This document shows, in pieces, positions 35,300 to 45,714 of a stretch of 64,000 nucleotides of DNA. The position numbers and the translations under genes are program-made. The DNA comes from JAEXOD01 sp963667875 (GTDB taxonomy: Bacteria > Bacteroidota > Ignavibacteria > Ignavibacteriales > Melioribacteraceae), in contig CAXXGC010000009.1 in assembly GCA_963667875.2 (NCBI GenBank), positions 124,001 to 188,000 of the forward strand, given 5' to 3'. Numbering within the stretch: position 1 is the stretch's first letter; the number at the start of each line of letters is the position of its first letter. A model generated the notes under the pieces. The model did not search any database and was not told the origin of the DNA. It was given only the letters and a program-made list of their open reading frames with translations.

Positions 35300-37945
35300 A
35301 TGAAAAATATAATACTTAGTTTAATTTTGGTTTTTGTAATACTAAACTGCAATATTGAAGCAAAAATCACCCAACCTCCTGTTCAAGCAATTAAAACCAC
35401 TACCGAAATTAAAATAGACGGTATTTTAAATGAAGATGTTTGGAAGAGGATACCAATTGAAAACTTTACGCAAAAAGAACCTGATGAAGGAAAAGAATCA
35501 AAAGAAAAAACAAATGTTTGGATAGCGTACGACGACGCCAACATTTACATAGCTGCAAAATTATACGATTCCATGCCGGATCAAATTGATAGAAGTTTAT
35601 CCCGCAGGGATGGATCGTTTGATACGGATATTTTTATGGTTTATTTAGATACTTACAATGATAAAAGGACAGGATACTATTTTGGCGTAAATCCGGGAGG
35701 AAGTATTCTTGATGGTACCGTATATAACGATAGCTGGACGGATGACCGCTGGGATGGTATTTGGGAAAGTAAAGCAAATATAACCGAAGATGGGTGGTCG
35801 GTGGAACTTAGAATTCCATATTCCCAGTTACGTTTTAATAAAGCTGATGAATTAACTTGGGGTGTTAATTTTAGAAGAACAATTAAAAGAACAAATGAAA
35901 GATCGTATTATGTAATGGTTCCTTCAAAAGAAAGCGGATTCGTTTCGCGTTTTGCTCTTTTGGAAGGATTAAAAGGTATAAAACCAAAACAACGCTTTGA
36001 AGTATTACCCTATTTAGTTCAAAAAGCCCAGTATTTAAGACACGATTCAAAAGATCCGTATTATAAAGAAAATCAATACAGAACCACATTTGGTGCCGAT
36101 TTTAAGGTAAGTTTAGGGAGTAATTTAAATTTGGACGGGACAATAAATCCAGATTTTGGACAAGTTGAAGTTGACCCCGCTGTAATTAACCTAAGTGCTT
36201 TTGAAACATATTACGATGAAAAACGTCCATTTTTTCTTGAGGGGACAACAATTTTTGATTTTGGATATGGAGGAGCAAACAACAATTGGGGGTTTAATTT
36301 TTCGTGGCCAACTTTATTTTACTCGCGAAGAATAGGGCAATCACCCCGAGGTTGGATTGACAATGCTGATTATGTGGATTCTCCAACTGAAACAAGAATT
36401 TTGGGTGCGGCAAAATTAACAGGAAAAATTGGTGACGGCTTAAACGTTGGAGCGTTAAGTGCAGTAACCGAAAGAACTTATGCAAAATATAAATTGGATA
36501 GCGGCGAACGTGAAGATGAAGTTGAACCGCTAACACAATATGGTGTTTTCCGTCTGCAAAAAGAATTTAATGAGGGAAAACATAGTGTAGGTATGATGGT
36601 TACATCAGTAAATCGTGATTTACACTCTACACAAATGAAAGAAATTTTTGCCGACAATGCTTTTACTTACGGAGTTGATGGTTGGATTACCTTGGATGAC
36701 TCAAGCACATATGTGATGTCGGCCGCAGTTTTGGGGAGTTATAAACATGGAAGCGCCGATTTTATTTCAACCTTGCAAAAAGCACCATACAGGTATATGC
36801 AACGACCCGATGCAACTTATATGAAATATGATCCAAATAGAACTTCACTTGCGGGCTGGTTTGGCAGAGTTATATTGAACAAACAAAAAGGAAACTTTTA
36901 TGTAAATGCATCGTTAGGTGCAATTTCGCCGGGTTTTGATTACAACGACTTGGGATTCCAATATTGGGCTGATAAAATTAATATGTCTTTAGTGTTGGGA
37001 TACCGATGGTATGAACCGGACGGAGTATTTAGATATAAAAGTGTTAATGTGGCCCATTTTAGAGATTATGATTTTGAAGGAAATACATATAGAAATGGAG
37101 CTATGATATTTTTAAGCGGTACATTTGAAAATTATTATTACTTTGACGGTAACTTTGATTATTCGTTTGGAACCGATAATAAAGGTTTAACCAGAGGCGG
37201 CCCGTTAACTAAAAACCCTAAAGATTTTAGCACATATTGGGATTTTGGTACTGACAGCCGTAAAAAAATACTGGGAGAAGCTTCCGCAGGCTTTTGGAAA
37301 GATATGGTTGGAAGCAGAGGCGGTGACTTTGGACTTTATGTTTCATGGAAACCTTCGCCTGCATTAAGTTTAACTTTTGGACCGAATTTGTCAGCTTCAA
37401 AAGAAGAAAGACAGTGGGTGGATAAGTTTGATGATGTTACCGCAGTAAAAACTTATAATAAACGTTATGTATTTGCAGAGTTAAATCAAACTGTTATTTC
37501 GGCTAATATTAGATTAAATTGGACTTTTTCACCTACAATGAGTTTACAGTTGTTTTTGCAGCCAATGTTTGCTGTGGGTGATTATTCGGAATTCAAAGAA
37601 CTTGCCGAACCAAATTCATATAAGCAAAATATTTATGGACAAAATGGCTCTACAATATCGTACAATAAAGGAAATGACGAATATACTGTTGACCCTGACG
37701 GAAATGGGCCGGCCGAGGAATTGACTTTTGGTAATCCCGATTTTAATTTTAAATCATTACGCGGTAATTTAGTGTTTAGATGGGAGTTTTTACCCGGTTC
37801 GGTATTTTATTTAGTATGGAGCCATGAGCAGACAAACTTTGAAGATCCCGGTGAATTTAATATGAAACATGATTTTAAAAATTTAATGGATTCGCAATCG
37901 GATAATGTTTATTTGGCAAAAATTGCTTATTGGTTTGATATTTAA
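35300..37945 (+). CDS. DUF5916 outer-membrane protein with CBM9-like N-terminal domain
   Basis: An 881-residue exported protein. A signal peptide (KNIILSLILVFVILNC) is followed by a CBM9/DOMON-like carbohydrate-binding domain (about 30-220, IKIDGILNEDVWKR to WSVELRIPYSQLRF). Then comes a large DUF5916 region rich in alternating beta strands, as in an outer-membrane barrel, ending with IAYWFDI. 'Carbohydrate binding family 9-like' proteins of this type are common in Bacteroidota; their substrate is not known. The start has an AGAAGGA site. It is divergent from the AraC-GyrI operon across a 110-base gap and has its own terminator. Confidence 0.87.
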   Translation: MKNIILSLILVFVILNCNIEAKITQPPVQAIKTTTEIKIDGILNEDVWKRIPIENFTQKEPDEGKESKEKTNVWIAYDDANIYIAAKLYDSMPDQIDRSLSRRDGSFDTDIFMVYLDTYNDKRTGYYFGVNPGGSILDGTVYNDSWTDDRWDGIWESKANITEDGWSVELRIPYSQLRFNKADELTWGVNFRRTIKRTNERSYYVMVPSKESGFVSRFALLEGLKGIKPKQRFEVLPYLVQKAQYLRHDSKDPYYKENQYRTTFGADFKVSLGSNLNLDGTINPDFGQVEVDPAVINLSAFETYYDEKRPFFLEGTTIFDFGYGGANNNWGFNFSWPTLFYSRRIGQSPRGWIDNADYVDSPTETRILGAAKLTGKIGDGLNVGALSAVTERTYAKYKLDSGEREDEVEPLTQYGVFRLQKEFNEGKHSVGMMVTSVNRDLHSTQMKEIFADNAFTYGVDGWITLDDSSTYVMSAAVLGSYKHGSADFISTLQKAPYRYMQRPDATYMKYDPNRTSLAGWFGRVILNKQKGNFYVNASLGAISPGFDYNDLGFQYWADKINMSLVLGYRWYEPDGVFRYKSVNVAHFRDYDFEGNTYRNGAMIFLSGTFENYYYFDGNFDYSFGTDNKGLTRGGPLTKNPKDFSTYWDFGTDSRKKILGEASAGFWKDMVGSRGGDFGLYVSWKPSPALSLTFGPNLSASKEERQWVDKFDDVTAVKTYNKRYVFAELNQTVISANIRLNWTFSPTMSLQLFLQPMFAVGDYSEFKELAEPNSYKQNIYGQNGSTISYNKGNDEYTVDPDGNGPAEELTFGNPDFNFKSLRGNLVFRWEFLPGSVFYLVWSHEQTNFEDPGEFNMKHDFKNLMDSQSDNVYLAKIAYWFDI

Positions 37946-37975
37946 TTTTTACTGAAGAATTTTAATATTTTTTAG

Positions 37976-38007
37976 ATCCCCATTAATTTTAATGGGGATT
38001 TTTTTTA
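37976..38007 (+). terminator. Rho-independent terminator after the DUF5916 gene
   Basis: Stem ATCCCCATT (37976-37984) and AATGGGGAT (37991-37999) with a 6-base loop, followed by a run of T to 38006. Confidence 0.85.
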
Positions 38008-38069
38008 TCTCGGTTGTCATATTACGAATAGATAAAGGGTTGTTATCATCTTTATTGCAGGGATTTTAA

Positions 38070-38930
38070 TTGTAGCTCGAGCTTCAGCTCGAGAGGCATG
38101 TGTTTTATTTTAAAAGCAAAAAAGTTTGCGAAATAAATTTCGCACTACAAATTAAATAAGATGCATGTTAAGTGAAATGTCATAAATCATAAATAAAAAC
38201 CCCAAAATTATAGAACACAGATAACACTGATTTGGCAGATTTACACAGATTGAATTAAGGAAATATTGTCATCTTTATTGCGGGGGTTTTAATTGTAGCT
38301 CGAGCTTCAGCTCGAGAGGCATATTCTTAATTTTACGGATACAAAAGTTTGCGAAATAAATTTCGCACTACAAATTAAATGAGATACATGTTAAGTGAAA
38401 TGTCATAAATCATAAATAAAAATCCCAAAATTATAGAACACGGATGACACTGATTTGGCAGATTTACACAGATTGAATTAAGGAAATATTGTCATCTTTA
38501 TTGCGGGGGTTTTAATTGTAGCTCGAGCTTCAGCTCGAAAAGCATATTCCTAATTTTACGGATACAAAAGTTTGCGAAATGAATTTTGCACTACAAATTA
38601 AATAAGATATATGTTAAGTGAAATGTCATAAATAAAAAACACAAAATTATAGAACACAGATAACACAGATTTAGCAGATTTACACAGATTGGATTAAGGA
38701 AATATTTTCAACTTTATTGCTGGGGGTTTAATTGTAGCTCGAGCTTCAGCTCGAAAAGCAAGTGTTTTATTTTAAAGGCAAAAAGGTTTGCGAAATAAAT
38801 TTCGCACTACAAATAAAAGGCGTAGAAGTGTTGGCATGTTATGGCAAATAAAATAATTGAACACGGATTTGTGCGGATTGGATTAAGGAAATATTGTCAT
38901 CTTTATTACGGGGGTTTTAATTGTAGCGGA
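38070..38930. repeat. Array A of 81-bp palindrome-bounded elements (four copies plus a fragment)
   Basis: Four full elements at 38070-38150, 38293-38373, 38516-38596 and 38732-38812, each 81 bp, and a fragment at 38921. Each starts TTGTAG and ends CTACAA. Inside the left end is the hairpin CTCGAGCT-TC-AGCTCGAG; inside the right end is TGCGAAAT-AA-ATTTCGCA. The roughly 140-bp spacers are also alike and contain GAACACAGATAACAC-type words, so the whole unit repeats every 216-223 bp. No coding frame is conserved among units. The shape suggests a REP/MITE-like element without its own transposase. Confidence 0.88.
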
Positions 38931-39584
38931 TGTTCCAATTCAAAAGTGAGCAATAGAGACCGGATAAATATATTATAATAAAAAAGAGTTAATAAGAAAT
39001 TTTCCAAAATTTTTCTGACGGCTGCACTTATTCCACTTGACCGGAAGGTTTCCGATTAAACAATGCTAATAGCAAATAAATTTCATTTCAACTTAATTAA
39101 TTGTATAAAAAACCTCGTATGAGGTTTCATGTGAGTAGCCCGAGTTTCCCCTAAAAATACCACAACCCTGTTAATGGGTTGCATTGTAAAAAAATATAAA
39201 ACAATACAATCCTTAAGTTGGTATGTTTACCTGCTAAAGGCAGGCATTGTTTATAAATATAGGCTCTTTGTTAGCACAAATCGTAATTGTAGTGGCAATT
39301 TTCGCAACCATTTTTATAATTGTTCTTGTTTTACAATAACTTACAGCTCCCATGTGTCAAACTAAGGAATAATGGGCTATAAAAATGATGAGTCTCCTAT
39401 AACTTATGCTCTAAATCACACACCATAAAAAAATAGTTGCATAATTGTATAAATTACAATAATTTAAGCACGTGATCAATGGAGGAATATATAGAAATTT
39501 TTTATAGTGCGGGCGGGGCAATATAGAGAAACTAAAAAATGATTTTCTTGAGATAAGAGAATTAAAAAGAATAGGAGGCAGGTA
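38931..39584. other. Gene-free stretch between array A and the T9SS gene
   Basis: I see no supportable gene here. It holds a hairpin AAACCTC-GTAT-GAGGTTT (39110-39127) and a weaker one CAACCC/GGGTTG (39163-39181). The last 30 bases carry a strong AGGAGG ribosome site for the gene at 39585. Confidence 0.6.
39104..39127 (-). terminator. Terminator-like hairpin without a gene in front of it
   Basis: On the minus strand the stem AAACCTC-ATAC-GAGGTTT is followed by a T-run. No minus-strand gene lies upstream of it, so it may be left over from a lost gene or belong to a small unannotated RNA. Confidence 0.35.
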
Positions 39585-41420
39585 ATGAAATATTTTTTTA
39601 TACTAATATTAGTAGTGTGTAATGGATTACTTTTTGCTCAAGCTGATACAACAATAACCTCTCTTTCCGGATTTGAATCGGCTGATGGAGTAACACAATT
39701 GATATATAGAATTTATTGTGATAATGAATATAATGCAGCCAAAGAAGTTAGATTTGATTATAGGCATTTTAACACTTCAACAAAATCTGATTCGGTGATT
39801 TTTCCAAGTTTTGCCAAATATTATGATACAGAACCAAGTATTGATGCTATATATACCACGGGTTATTCGTTTTTTAACAATGATCCCAACAAGTATATTA
39901 TTTCATATTCAAATACTTGTGCTGATGCTTATGGGGATATTATAAGATACGATAGATGTAATCCGGTTTACCAAAATACATGGGGAGTATTTAATATATT
40001 TATTGATAATAACGACACTAATAAAATATTTGCTGATCTTTCACATGAATTTTTAACAAGTACAGATGGTGGATATACTTGGAACTCGCCGGCATATCAA
40101 ACTAATTTTACATGGTTATGTTCTTCACCAAACAATGTAGGTTTTATGTTTGGTTCAAAGGGGATACAATTGGTAAAATCATTAGATACCGGTAAAACCA
40201 TAACTGTTGTTTCCTTAGATAACTGGAATGAGAAAACGAAAATTATTTTTGATAAAAATAATTCAACCATCTATGCTTTAAATGGACAAAAATTTTATGT
40301 ATCAACACAAACCGGTGATGTTAATACTTGGGAAGTTAAAAAAGTATGTGAGGGATTAACTAATTTTTGTATTGATAGCCAAGTTAGTGGTTTGATATAT
40401 TTATCCGATGGAAACAAACTTTATAAAAGTACTGATGCCGGAGCAAGTTTTGAATTAATAAAAGATTATGATAATATTATTGTTGGATTGTACAAAAAAC
40501 CTAATAGTGAAACATTGTATGTGGCATTTAAGGAACGAGTAATTAAGCGTTCCGGCGTTAATGAAGAAGTGATAATTCAAAAATCAATCAAAGATGGTTT
40601 TGTTTATCTGCCATATAAAGTAGGTAATTTTTGGATATATCATAAAACTGGTTATTATTTGGACTTTTCTCACGGTATAATTCCAACTTATGTTCCTATA
40701 GATAAAAAATATAGACTTGAAGTTGTTGACTACAAAAAAGTTGGAGTCTACCATTGTTATATATTTTCTGATAGCTCGTATGTAAGAATTAACAGTATTA
40801 CCCAAAAAGTATACCAAAAATCCAATTATAATGGATATGAAACTGAAATATTGGATTTGAGTTTAACACCGGATGATTTAGGGGGCAGTTATTATTATAC
40901 AAGTGTTTCTTTACGTGATACTGTAATTTATAACCGAGTTAATTCCATAAAGACCTACACATATTCTTCTTTGTATGTAATGGAACAATCATTTTTACAA
41001 AAGATTGGAATGATTGAAGAGAAAGCTGAATGGGATGAAGGGGAATCGATAACAAAACTAATTGGTTGTAAGGTTAACTGGAATATTTTTGGAGATACTA
41101 CTTTGGTTTCAGTAGCTGATGAAAATATTGGACTTGCTGTAGATTTTTCATTATATCAAAATTATCCTAATCCTTTTAATCCATCTACAGTTATTAGTTA
41201 TTCAATTCCAGAGGCAGGTGAAGTGTCACTTAAAGTATTTGATGTTTTAGGAAAAGAAATAACTACACTAGTTAATGCAGAAATGATTGCAGGCAGTTAT
41301 ACTGTAAACTTTAACACAAATAGTGTTAATAATGGAAAGGGTTTAAGTAGTGGAGTATATTTTTATACATTAAAGTGTGGAAATTTAGTACAAACTAAAA
41401 AAATGATGTTAGTTAGATAG
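39585..41420 (+). CDS. Exported propeller-like protein with T9SS sorting tail, set between repeat arrays
   Basis: A 611-residue secreted protein. The signal peptide is KYFFILILVVCNGLLFAQ. The middle contains a few degenerate Asp-box-like repeats (TSTDGGYTW, KSTDAGASF), suggesting a propeller, then a region I do not recognise (about 340-510). The last ~85 residues are a type IX sorting domain (NYPNPFNPSTVISYSIP, KVFDVLGKEI, SSGVYFYTL). AGGAGG precedes the ATG. It is alone, and repeat arrays of the same family flank it on both sides, which would allow loss or duplication by recombination. Confidence 0.86.
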   Translation: MKYFFILILVVCNGLLFAQADTTITSLSGFESADGVTQLIYRIYCDNEYNAAKEVRFDYRHFNTSTKSDSVIFPSFAKYYDTEPSIDAIYTTGYSFFNNDPNKYIISYSNTCADAYGDIIRYDRCNPVYQNTWGVFNIFIDNNDTNKIFADLSHEFLTSTDGGYTWNSPAYQTNFTWLCSSPNNVGFMFGSKGIQLVKSLDTGKTITVVSLDNWNEKTKIIFDKNNSTIYALNGQKFYVSTQTGDVNTWEVKKVCEGLTNFCIDSQVSGLIYLSDGNKLYKSTDAGASFELIKDYDNIIVGLYKKPNSETLYVAFKERVIKRSGVNEEVIIQKSIKDGFVYLPYKVGNFWIYHKTGYYLDFSHGIIPTYVPIDKKYRLEVVDYKKVGVYHCYIFSDSSYVRINSITQKVYQKSNYNGYETEILDLSLTPDDLGGSYYYTSVSLRDTVIYNRVNSIKTYTYSSLYVMEQSFLQKIGMIEEKAEWDEGESITKLIGCKVNWNIFGDTTLVSVADENIGLAVDFSLYQNYPNPFNPSTVISYSIPEAGEVSLKVFDVLGKEITTLVNAEMIAGSYTVNFNTNSVNNGKGLSSGVYFYTLKCGNLVQTKKMMLVR

Positions 41421-41758
41421 AAGTTATGATAGTGCTTTAAATTGTAGCTCGAGTTTTACAGGTTGTGTGAATTGGGGAATAATAGGCCCAAAGGTGGCAC
41501 GGCTCTGCCGTGCTGGTAGTTGGTGAGGGGTGCGCATTATTACAAACATGGCACTTCTCTGAAGTGCTTGTATGGGAATAGTAAAGCTATAACTAAAGTT
41601 GTTACAATAAGTTAGAAGGTTTTTAAATAACCCCAGCTTTTAAGCTGGGGATCTGGAAAAAGAAAATATTGGGTTTTAACCCAAGCATAATAATAGTGGA
41701 CGACAATGAAAAATTAACAGAAAACGTGTCATTTCCCATTTTTTACACAGGCTGTTTT
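41421..41758. other. Gene-free stretch with a cluster of palindromes
   Basis: No gene. A fragment of the 81-bp element's left end (TTGTAGCTCGAG) is at about 41442. Four other palindromes follow, entered separately. Confidence 0.65.
41497..41684. repeat. Four different short-loop palindromes in 190 bp
   Basis: GCACGGC-TCT-GCCGTGC (41497-41513), GCACTTC-TCT-GAAGTGC (41551-41567), CCCCAGCTT-TT-AAGCTGGGG (41631-41650) and TTGGGTT-TT-AACCCAA (41669-41684). Stems are 7-9 bp and perfect; loops are only two or three bases and are shared in pairs (TCT, TT) while the stems differ. None has a T-run after it, so they are not ordinary terminators. Confidence 0.8.
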
Positions 41759-42485
41759 CTCGAAAAGCAAGTGTTTTATTTTAAAGGCAAAAAGGTTTGC
41801 GAAATAAATTTCGCACTACAAATTAAATAAGATATATGTTAAGTGAAAATGTCATAAATCATAATTAAAAAACACAAAATTATAGAACACAGATAACACA
41901 GATTTAGCAGATTTACACAGATTGAATTAAGGAAATATTGTCATCTTTATTTCTGGGGGTTTAATTGTAGCTCGAGCTTCAGCTCGAAAAGCAAGTGTTT
42001 TGTTCTAAATGCGAAAAAGCTTGTGAAATAAATTTCGCGCTACAAATTAAATAAGATATATGTTAAGTGAAATGTCATAATTAAAAAACACAAAATTATA
42101 GAACACAGATAACACAGATTTAGCAGATTTACACAGATTGGATTAAGGAAATATTGTCATCTTTATTGCTGGGGGTTTAGTTGTAGCTCGAGCTTCAGCT
42201 CGAGAAGCATATTCTTAATTTTACGGATACAAAAGGTTTGCGAAATAAATTTCGCACTACAAATTAAATAAGATATATGTTAAGTGAAATGTCATAAATC
42301 ATAAATAAAAAACACAAAATTATAGAACACAGATAACACAGATTTAGCAGATTTACACAGATTGGATTAAGGAAGTATTTTCAACTTTATTGCTGGGGGT
42401 TTAGTTGTAGCTCGAGCTTCAGCTCGAAAAGCGTATTCTTAATTTTACGGATACAAAGGTTTGCGAAATAAATTTCGCGCTAAAA
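41759..42485. repeat. Array B of 81-bp palindrome-bounded elements (three copies plus a truncated one)
   Basis: A left-truncated copy at about 41759-41821 and fuller ones at 41965-42045, 42181-42262 and 42405-42485, with the same TTGTAG...CTACAA ends and inner hairpins as array A. The last copy has CTAAAA in place of CTACAA. Spacing is 216 and 224 bp. Orientation is the same as in array A, on the other side of the T9SS gene. Confidence 0.88.
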
Positions 42486-42533
42486 ATTAAATAAGATATA
42501 TTTGATGAAATATGTTTTTTGTCGTAAGCGAGA

Positions 42534-42580
42534 TAAAAAATCCCGCACAACAATTTATTGTTTGTATTGCGGTGCGGGAT
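42534..42580 (-). terminator. Rho-independent terminator of the metal efflux operon
   Basis: Stem ATCCCGCAC (42540-42548) and GTGCGGGAT (42572-42580); on the minus strand it is followed by six T. It lies 14 bases past the stop of the RND permease gene. Confidence 0.85.
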
Positions 42581-42593
42581 ATTAATAACAGTT

Positions 42594-45500
42594 CTATTTC
42601 TTTAATAACCCTTTTAGCTTTGTAATATCCAAATTTTCGAACATATAATATAAAGTGGGTAATAAATATAATGTTAATATTGTGGAAGTAATTAATCCGC
42701 CAATAACAACAACCGCTAAAGGTTTTTGAATTTCGGACCCGGGACCGGTTGCGTATAACATGGGTATTAAACTAAAAGCTGAAATTGAGGCGGTCATTAA
42801 AACAGGGCGTAATCTGGCCTCGCTTCCGGTTTTAATTGCTTCGCTTAATGGCATTCCATTGTTATGTAACTGCTGAATGTAAGAAACCATTACCACTCCA
42901 TTTAATACGGCCACACCAAATAAAACAATAAAACCTATGGATGCTGGAACCGATAAATATAAACCTGAAATATATAATGCAAATACTCCGCCAATTAAAG
43001 CAAAAGGAAGATTAAATATTATCAAAAATCCAAGTCTGAATGAGCGGAATGTAAAATACAACAATGAGAATATGAGTAAAATTGTTAAAGGAAAAATAAT
43101 CAATAATTTGTTCATTGCCCGCTGCTGGCTTTCAAATTGGCCGCCCCAAACAGTATAATAACCTGTTGGAAATAACACATTATTTTTTATTTTTTGTTTG
43201 GCTTCGGCAACAAAACTTCCAATATCACGACCTTTAATATTTAATTCAATACCTATTCTTCGCTGTCCGTTTTCTCGGGATATTTGTACGGGGCCGTCAA
43301 CAACAGCAATATCGGCTACTTGATTAAGAGGTACATTATATCCGTTAGGTGTTGGGATTAAAATGTTTCCAATCTCTTCAACATTATTTCTATACTTTTC
43401 ATCAAAACGGACATTGATATCAAACGATTTGTTCTCCTCGTAAAATAATGAAGCTGTTTTTCCGCCAATGGCAATTTCAATAATTCTTGATACATCACTT
43501 ACATTTAACCCGTATCTTGCAATTTTGCTTCTGTTTATATCAATATCCAAATAAGGCTGACCCGCAATACGTTCAACAATAATATCGGCAGCCCCCGGAA
43601 TTGAATAAATTGTTTTTGCAACTTCTTCGGCTTTCTCTTTTAATATATCAAGATCTTCACCAAAAATTTTTATAATTAACTGGGCTTTTGTTCCCGCAAC
43701 TAATTCATCAATTCGGCATTGAATGGGCTGGCTGAAACTAAAAACAATGCCCGGAATAGAAGATAAACTTTCGCGCATTTTATTAGTTAACTCTTCTTTG
43801 TCATCGGTTGTTGTCCATTCACTTCTATCCTTTAAAATTCCGGTAAATCCGGTTTTATCGGTTCCTTTGGCTTCAAGTGCAATACCCGATTGTCCCGTAC
43901 GTCCAACTATAGTTATTAGTTCGGGGAACTCTTTCATTTTTTTAGATACAAGTCTATTTGTTTCCATTGCTTTATCCAAAGAAACACCGGGCATCAGCTG
44001 AACATCCATATCAAACGCGCCTTCATCCATAATTGGAATAAACTCGGTTCCTAAATTTGCCAAAACAAATAATGAAATAATAAATAAACCGGTTGCTGCC
44101 GTAAATACCGTTTTTTTATTTTTTAATACAGCGGTTAAGCTTTTAGCGTAAAACTTATTGGCCGTATCCATTATTTTATTCTCTTTTTCTTTTTCCGATT
44201 TGAGGAATAATAGAGTTAAAGCAGGAATGATAAATATGGAAATAAGCAGTGAAGATAAAAGAGCAATACCAACGGTAACGGCAAGCGGAGTAAACATTTT
44301 TCCTTCAATCCCTTCTAATGAAACAACAGGAATAAATGTTAAAGCAATAATCAACTCCCCAAAAATACTCGGCTTTCTTACTTCCAAAACTGCTTTTAAA
44401 ACAGTTTTATATTTGTCAGCTAATTTACCGTCTAAACTCAAATTTCGCTGAACATTTTCCACCTGAATAATTGTTGCGTCTATAATCATTCCTATTGATA
44501 TTGCAAGACCCCCAAGCGACATAAGATTTGCTTCAATATGGAATATTTTCATTACAATAAAAGTTATTAATAATGAAAGAGGAAGTGCAATTAATACTAC
44601 TAGTGAACCGCGAATGTTGCGTAATAATAAATATAATATAATTAAAACAATAATTGAACCTTCGGCAAGAGCGCGCATAACTGTAGAGATACTGCTGTCA
44701 ACAATATCGGTTCTGTCGTAATATGGAACTATCTTAATTCCATTTGGCATTACATTTGCATTAATATCTTTAACCTTTTCTTTTACATCTTTTACTACAT
44801 CACGGCCGTTACTGCCTTTAAGCATCATAACCACACCGCCTACAGCTTCATTAGTGCTGTTAATAAGGGCCGCTCCTTGTCTTACAGCTTCGCCAACTTT
44901 AACCTCAGCTACATCTTTAATATAAACCGGAGTGCCGTTTGACGATTTTATTACAATTGTTTTCATATCTTCTATGTTTTTAAGAAGTCCAACCCCTCTT
45001 ACAATATATTGTTCGGAGTATTTATCAATTGTATTGCCGCCTACGTTGTTATTGTTGTTTTCAACCGCGCTAAAAACGTCATTAACCGATACGTTATACT
45101 TTAGGAGTAATTCGGGTTTTACAATAACCTGATATTGTTTAAGATAACCGCCAAAAGAGTTTATTTCACTTACTCCCGGAATGCTTTTTAATATTGGATC
45201 AATTGTCCATTCTTCCAGTGTTCGTAAATAAGTTAAATATTCTTTTTTTGCTTCTTTTTCTTTTGGTTCATTTCCCATTAAAGTATATTGATATATTTCA
45301 CCCATGGCTGTTGCAATAGGCCCCATTTCAATATCAACACCCTCGGGTAGATCTTTGGTAGCTTCCGACATTCGTTCGTGTACAATTTGCCGTGCAAAAT
45401 ATATATCAACATTGTCCTCAAAAACCACTGTAATAACGGATAATCCAAATTTTGTAGTTGAACGCATTTGTATTAAATCGGGTAATCCGCGCAAAGCGTT

Positions 45501-45710
45501 TTCAATTGGAAAAGTAACTGCTTTTTCAATTTCAAATGCTGAAAGTCCGTTAGCATTAATTACAATTTCAATTTGTACATTTGTAACATCGGGAAATGCA
45601 TCAATTGATAATTTGCTAAACGAATAAATGCCGGCCGATGCAACAATTAATGCAATAATAATAATCAGTTTGTTTTGTTTTAATGAAGAGGAAATTAGTT
45701 TTTCCAGCAT
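42594..45710 (-). CDS. Heavy-metal RND efflux permease (CzcA/CusA family)
   Basis: A 1038-residue inner-membrane pump of normal length with 12 expected membrane helices and two large periplasmic loops. The N-terminus is typical (LIIIIALIVASAGIYSFSKL then IDAFPDVTNVQIEI). The TM4 motif GMIIDATIIQVEN has the Asp and Glu characteristic of the metal-exporting HME-RND group and separates it from multidrug AcrB types. It uses the proton gradient to export metal ions. The methionine ladder of CusA is not obvious, so zinc, cobalt, nickel or cadmium is as likely as copper or silver. It starts four bases after the adaptor gene ends. Confidence 0.95.
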   Translation of the reverse strand: MLEKLISSSLKQNKLIIIIALIVASAGIYSFSKLSIDAFPDVTNVQIEIVINANGLSAFEIEKAVTFPIENALRGLPDLIQMRSTTKFGLSVITVVFEDNVDIYFARQIVHERMSEATKDLPEGVDIEMGPIATAMGEIYQYTLMGNEPKEKEAKKEYLTYLRTLEEWTIDPILKSIPGVSEINSFGGYLKQYQVIVKPELLLKYNVSVNDVFSAVENNNNNVGGNTIDKYSEQYIVRGVGLLKNIEDMKTIVIKSSNGTPVYIKDVAEVKVGEAVRQGAALINSTNEAVGGVVMMLKGSNGRDVVKDVKEKVKDINANVMPNGIKIVPYYDRTDIVDSSISTVMRALAEGSIIVLIILYLLLRNIRGSLVVLIALPLSLLITFIVMKIFHIEANLMSLGGLAISIGMIIDATIIQVENVQRNLSLDGKLADKYKTVLKAVLEVRKPSIFGELIIALTFIPVVSLEGIEGKMFTPLAVTVGIALLSSLLISIFIIPALTLLFLKSEKEKENKIMDTANKFYAKSLTAVLKNKKTVFTAATGLFIISLFVLANLGTEFIPIMDEGAFDMDVQLMPGVSLDKAMETNRLVSKKMKEFPELITIVGRTGQSGIALEAKGTDKTGFTGILKDRSEWTTTDDKEELTNKMRESLSSIPGIVFSFSQPIQCRIDELVAGTKAQLIIKIFGEDLDILKEKAEEVAKTIYSIPGAADIIVERIAGQPYLDIDINRSKIARYGLNVSDVSRIIEIAIGGKTASLFYEENKSFDINVRFDEKYRNNVEEIGNILIPTPNGYNVPLNQVADIAVVDGPVQISRENGQRRIGIELNIKGRDIGSFVAEAKQKIKNNVLFPTGYYTVWGGQFESQQRAMNKLLIIFPLTILLIFSLLYFTFRSFRLGFLIIFNLPFALIGGVFALYISGLYLSVPASIGFIVLFGVAVLNGVVMVSYIQQLHNNGMPLSEAIKTGSEARLRPVLMTASISAFSLIPMLYATGPGSEIQKPLAVVVIGGLITSTILTLYLLPTLYYMFENLDITKLKGLLKK

Positions 45711-45714
45711 GGAT

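Noticed and set aside
39174..39365. 63-codon open frame before the T9SS gene
   Set aside because: It begins inside a palindrome, lacks a ribosome site and resembles no family.
38070..42485. CRISPR array
   Set aside because: Units are about 220 bp, spacers are alike instead of unique, and no cas gene is present.
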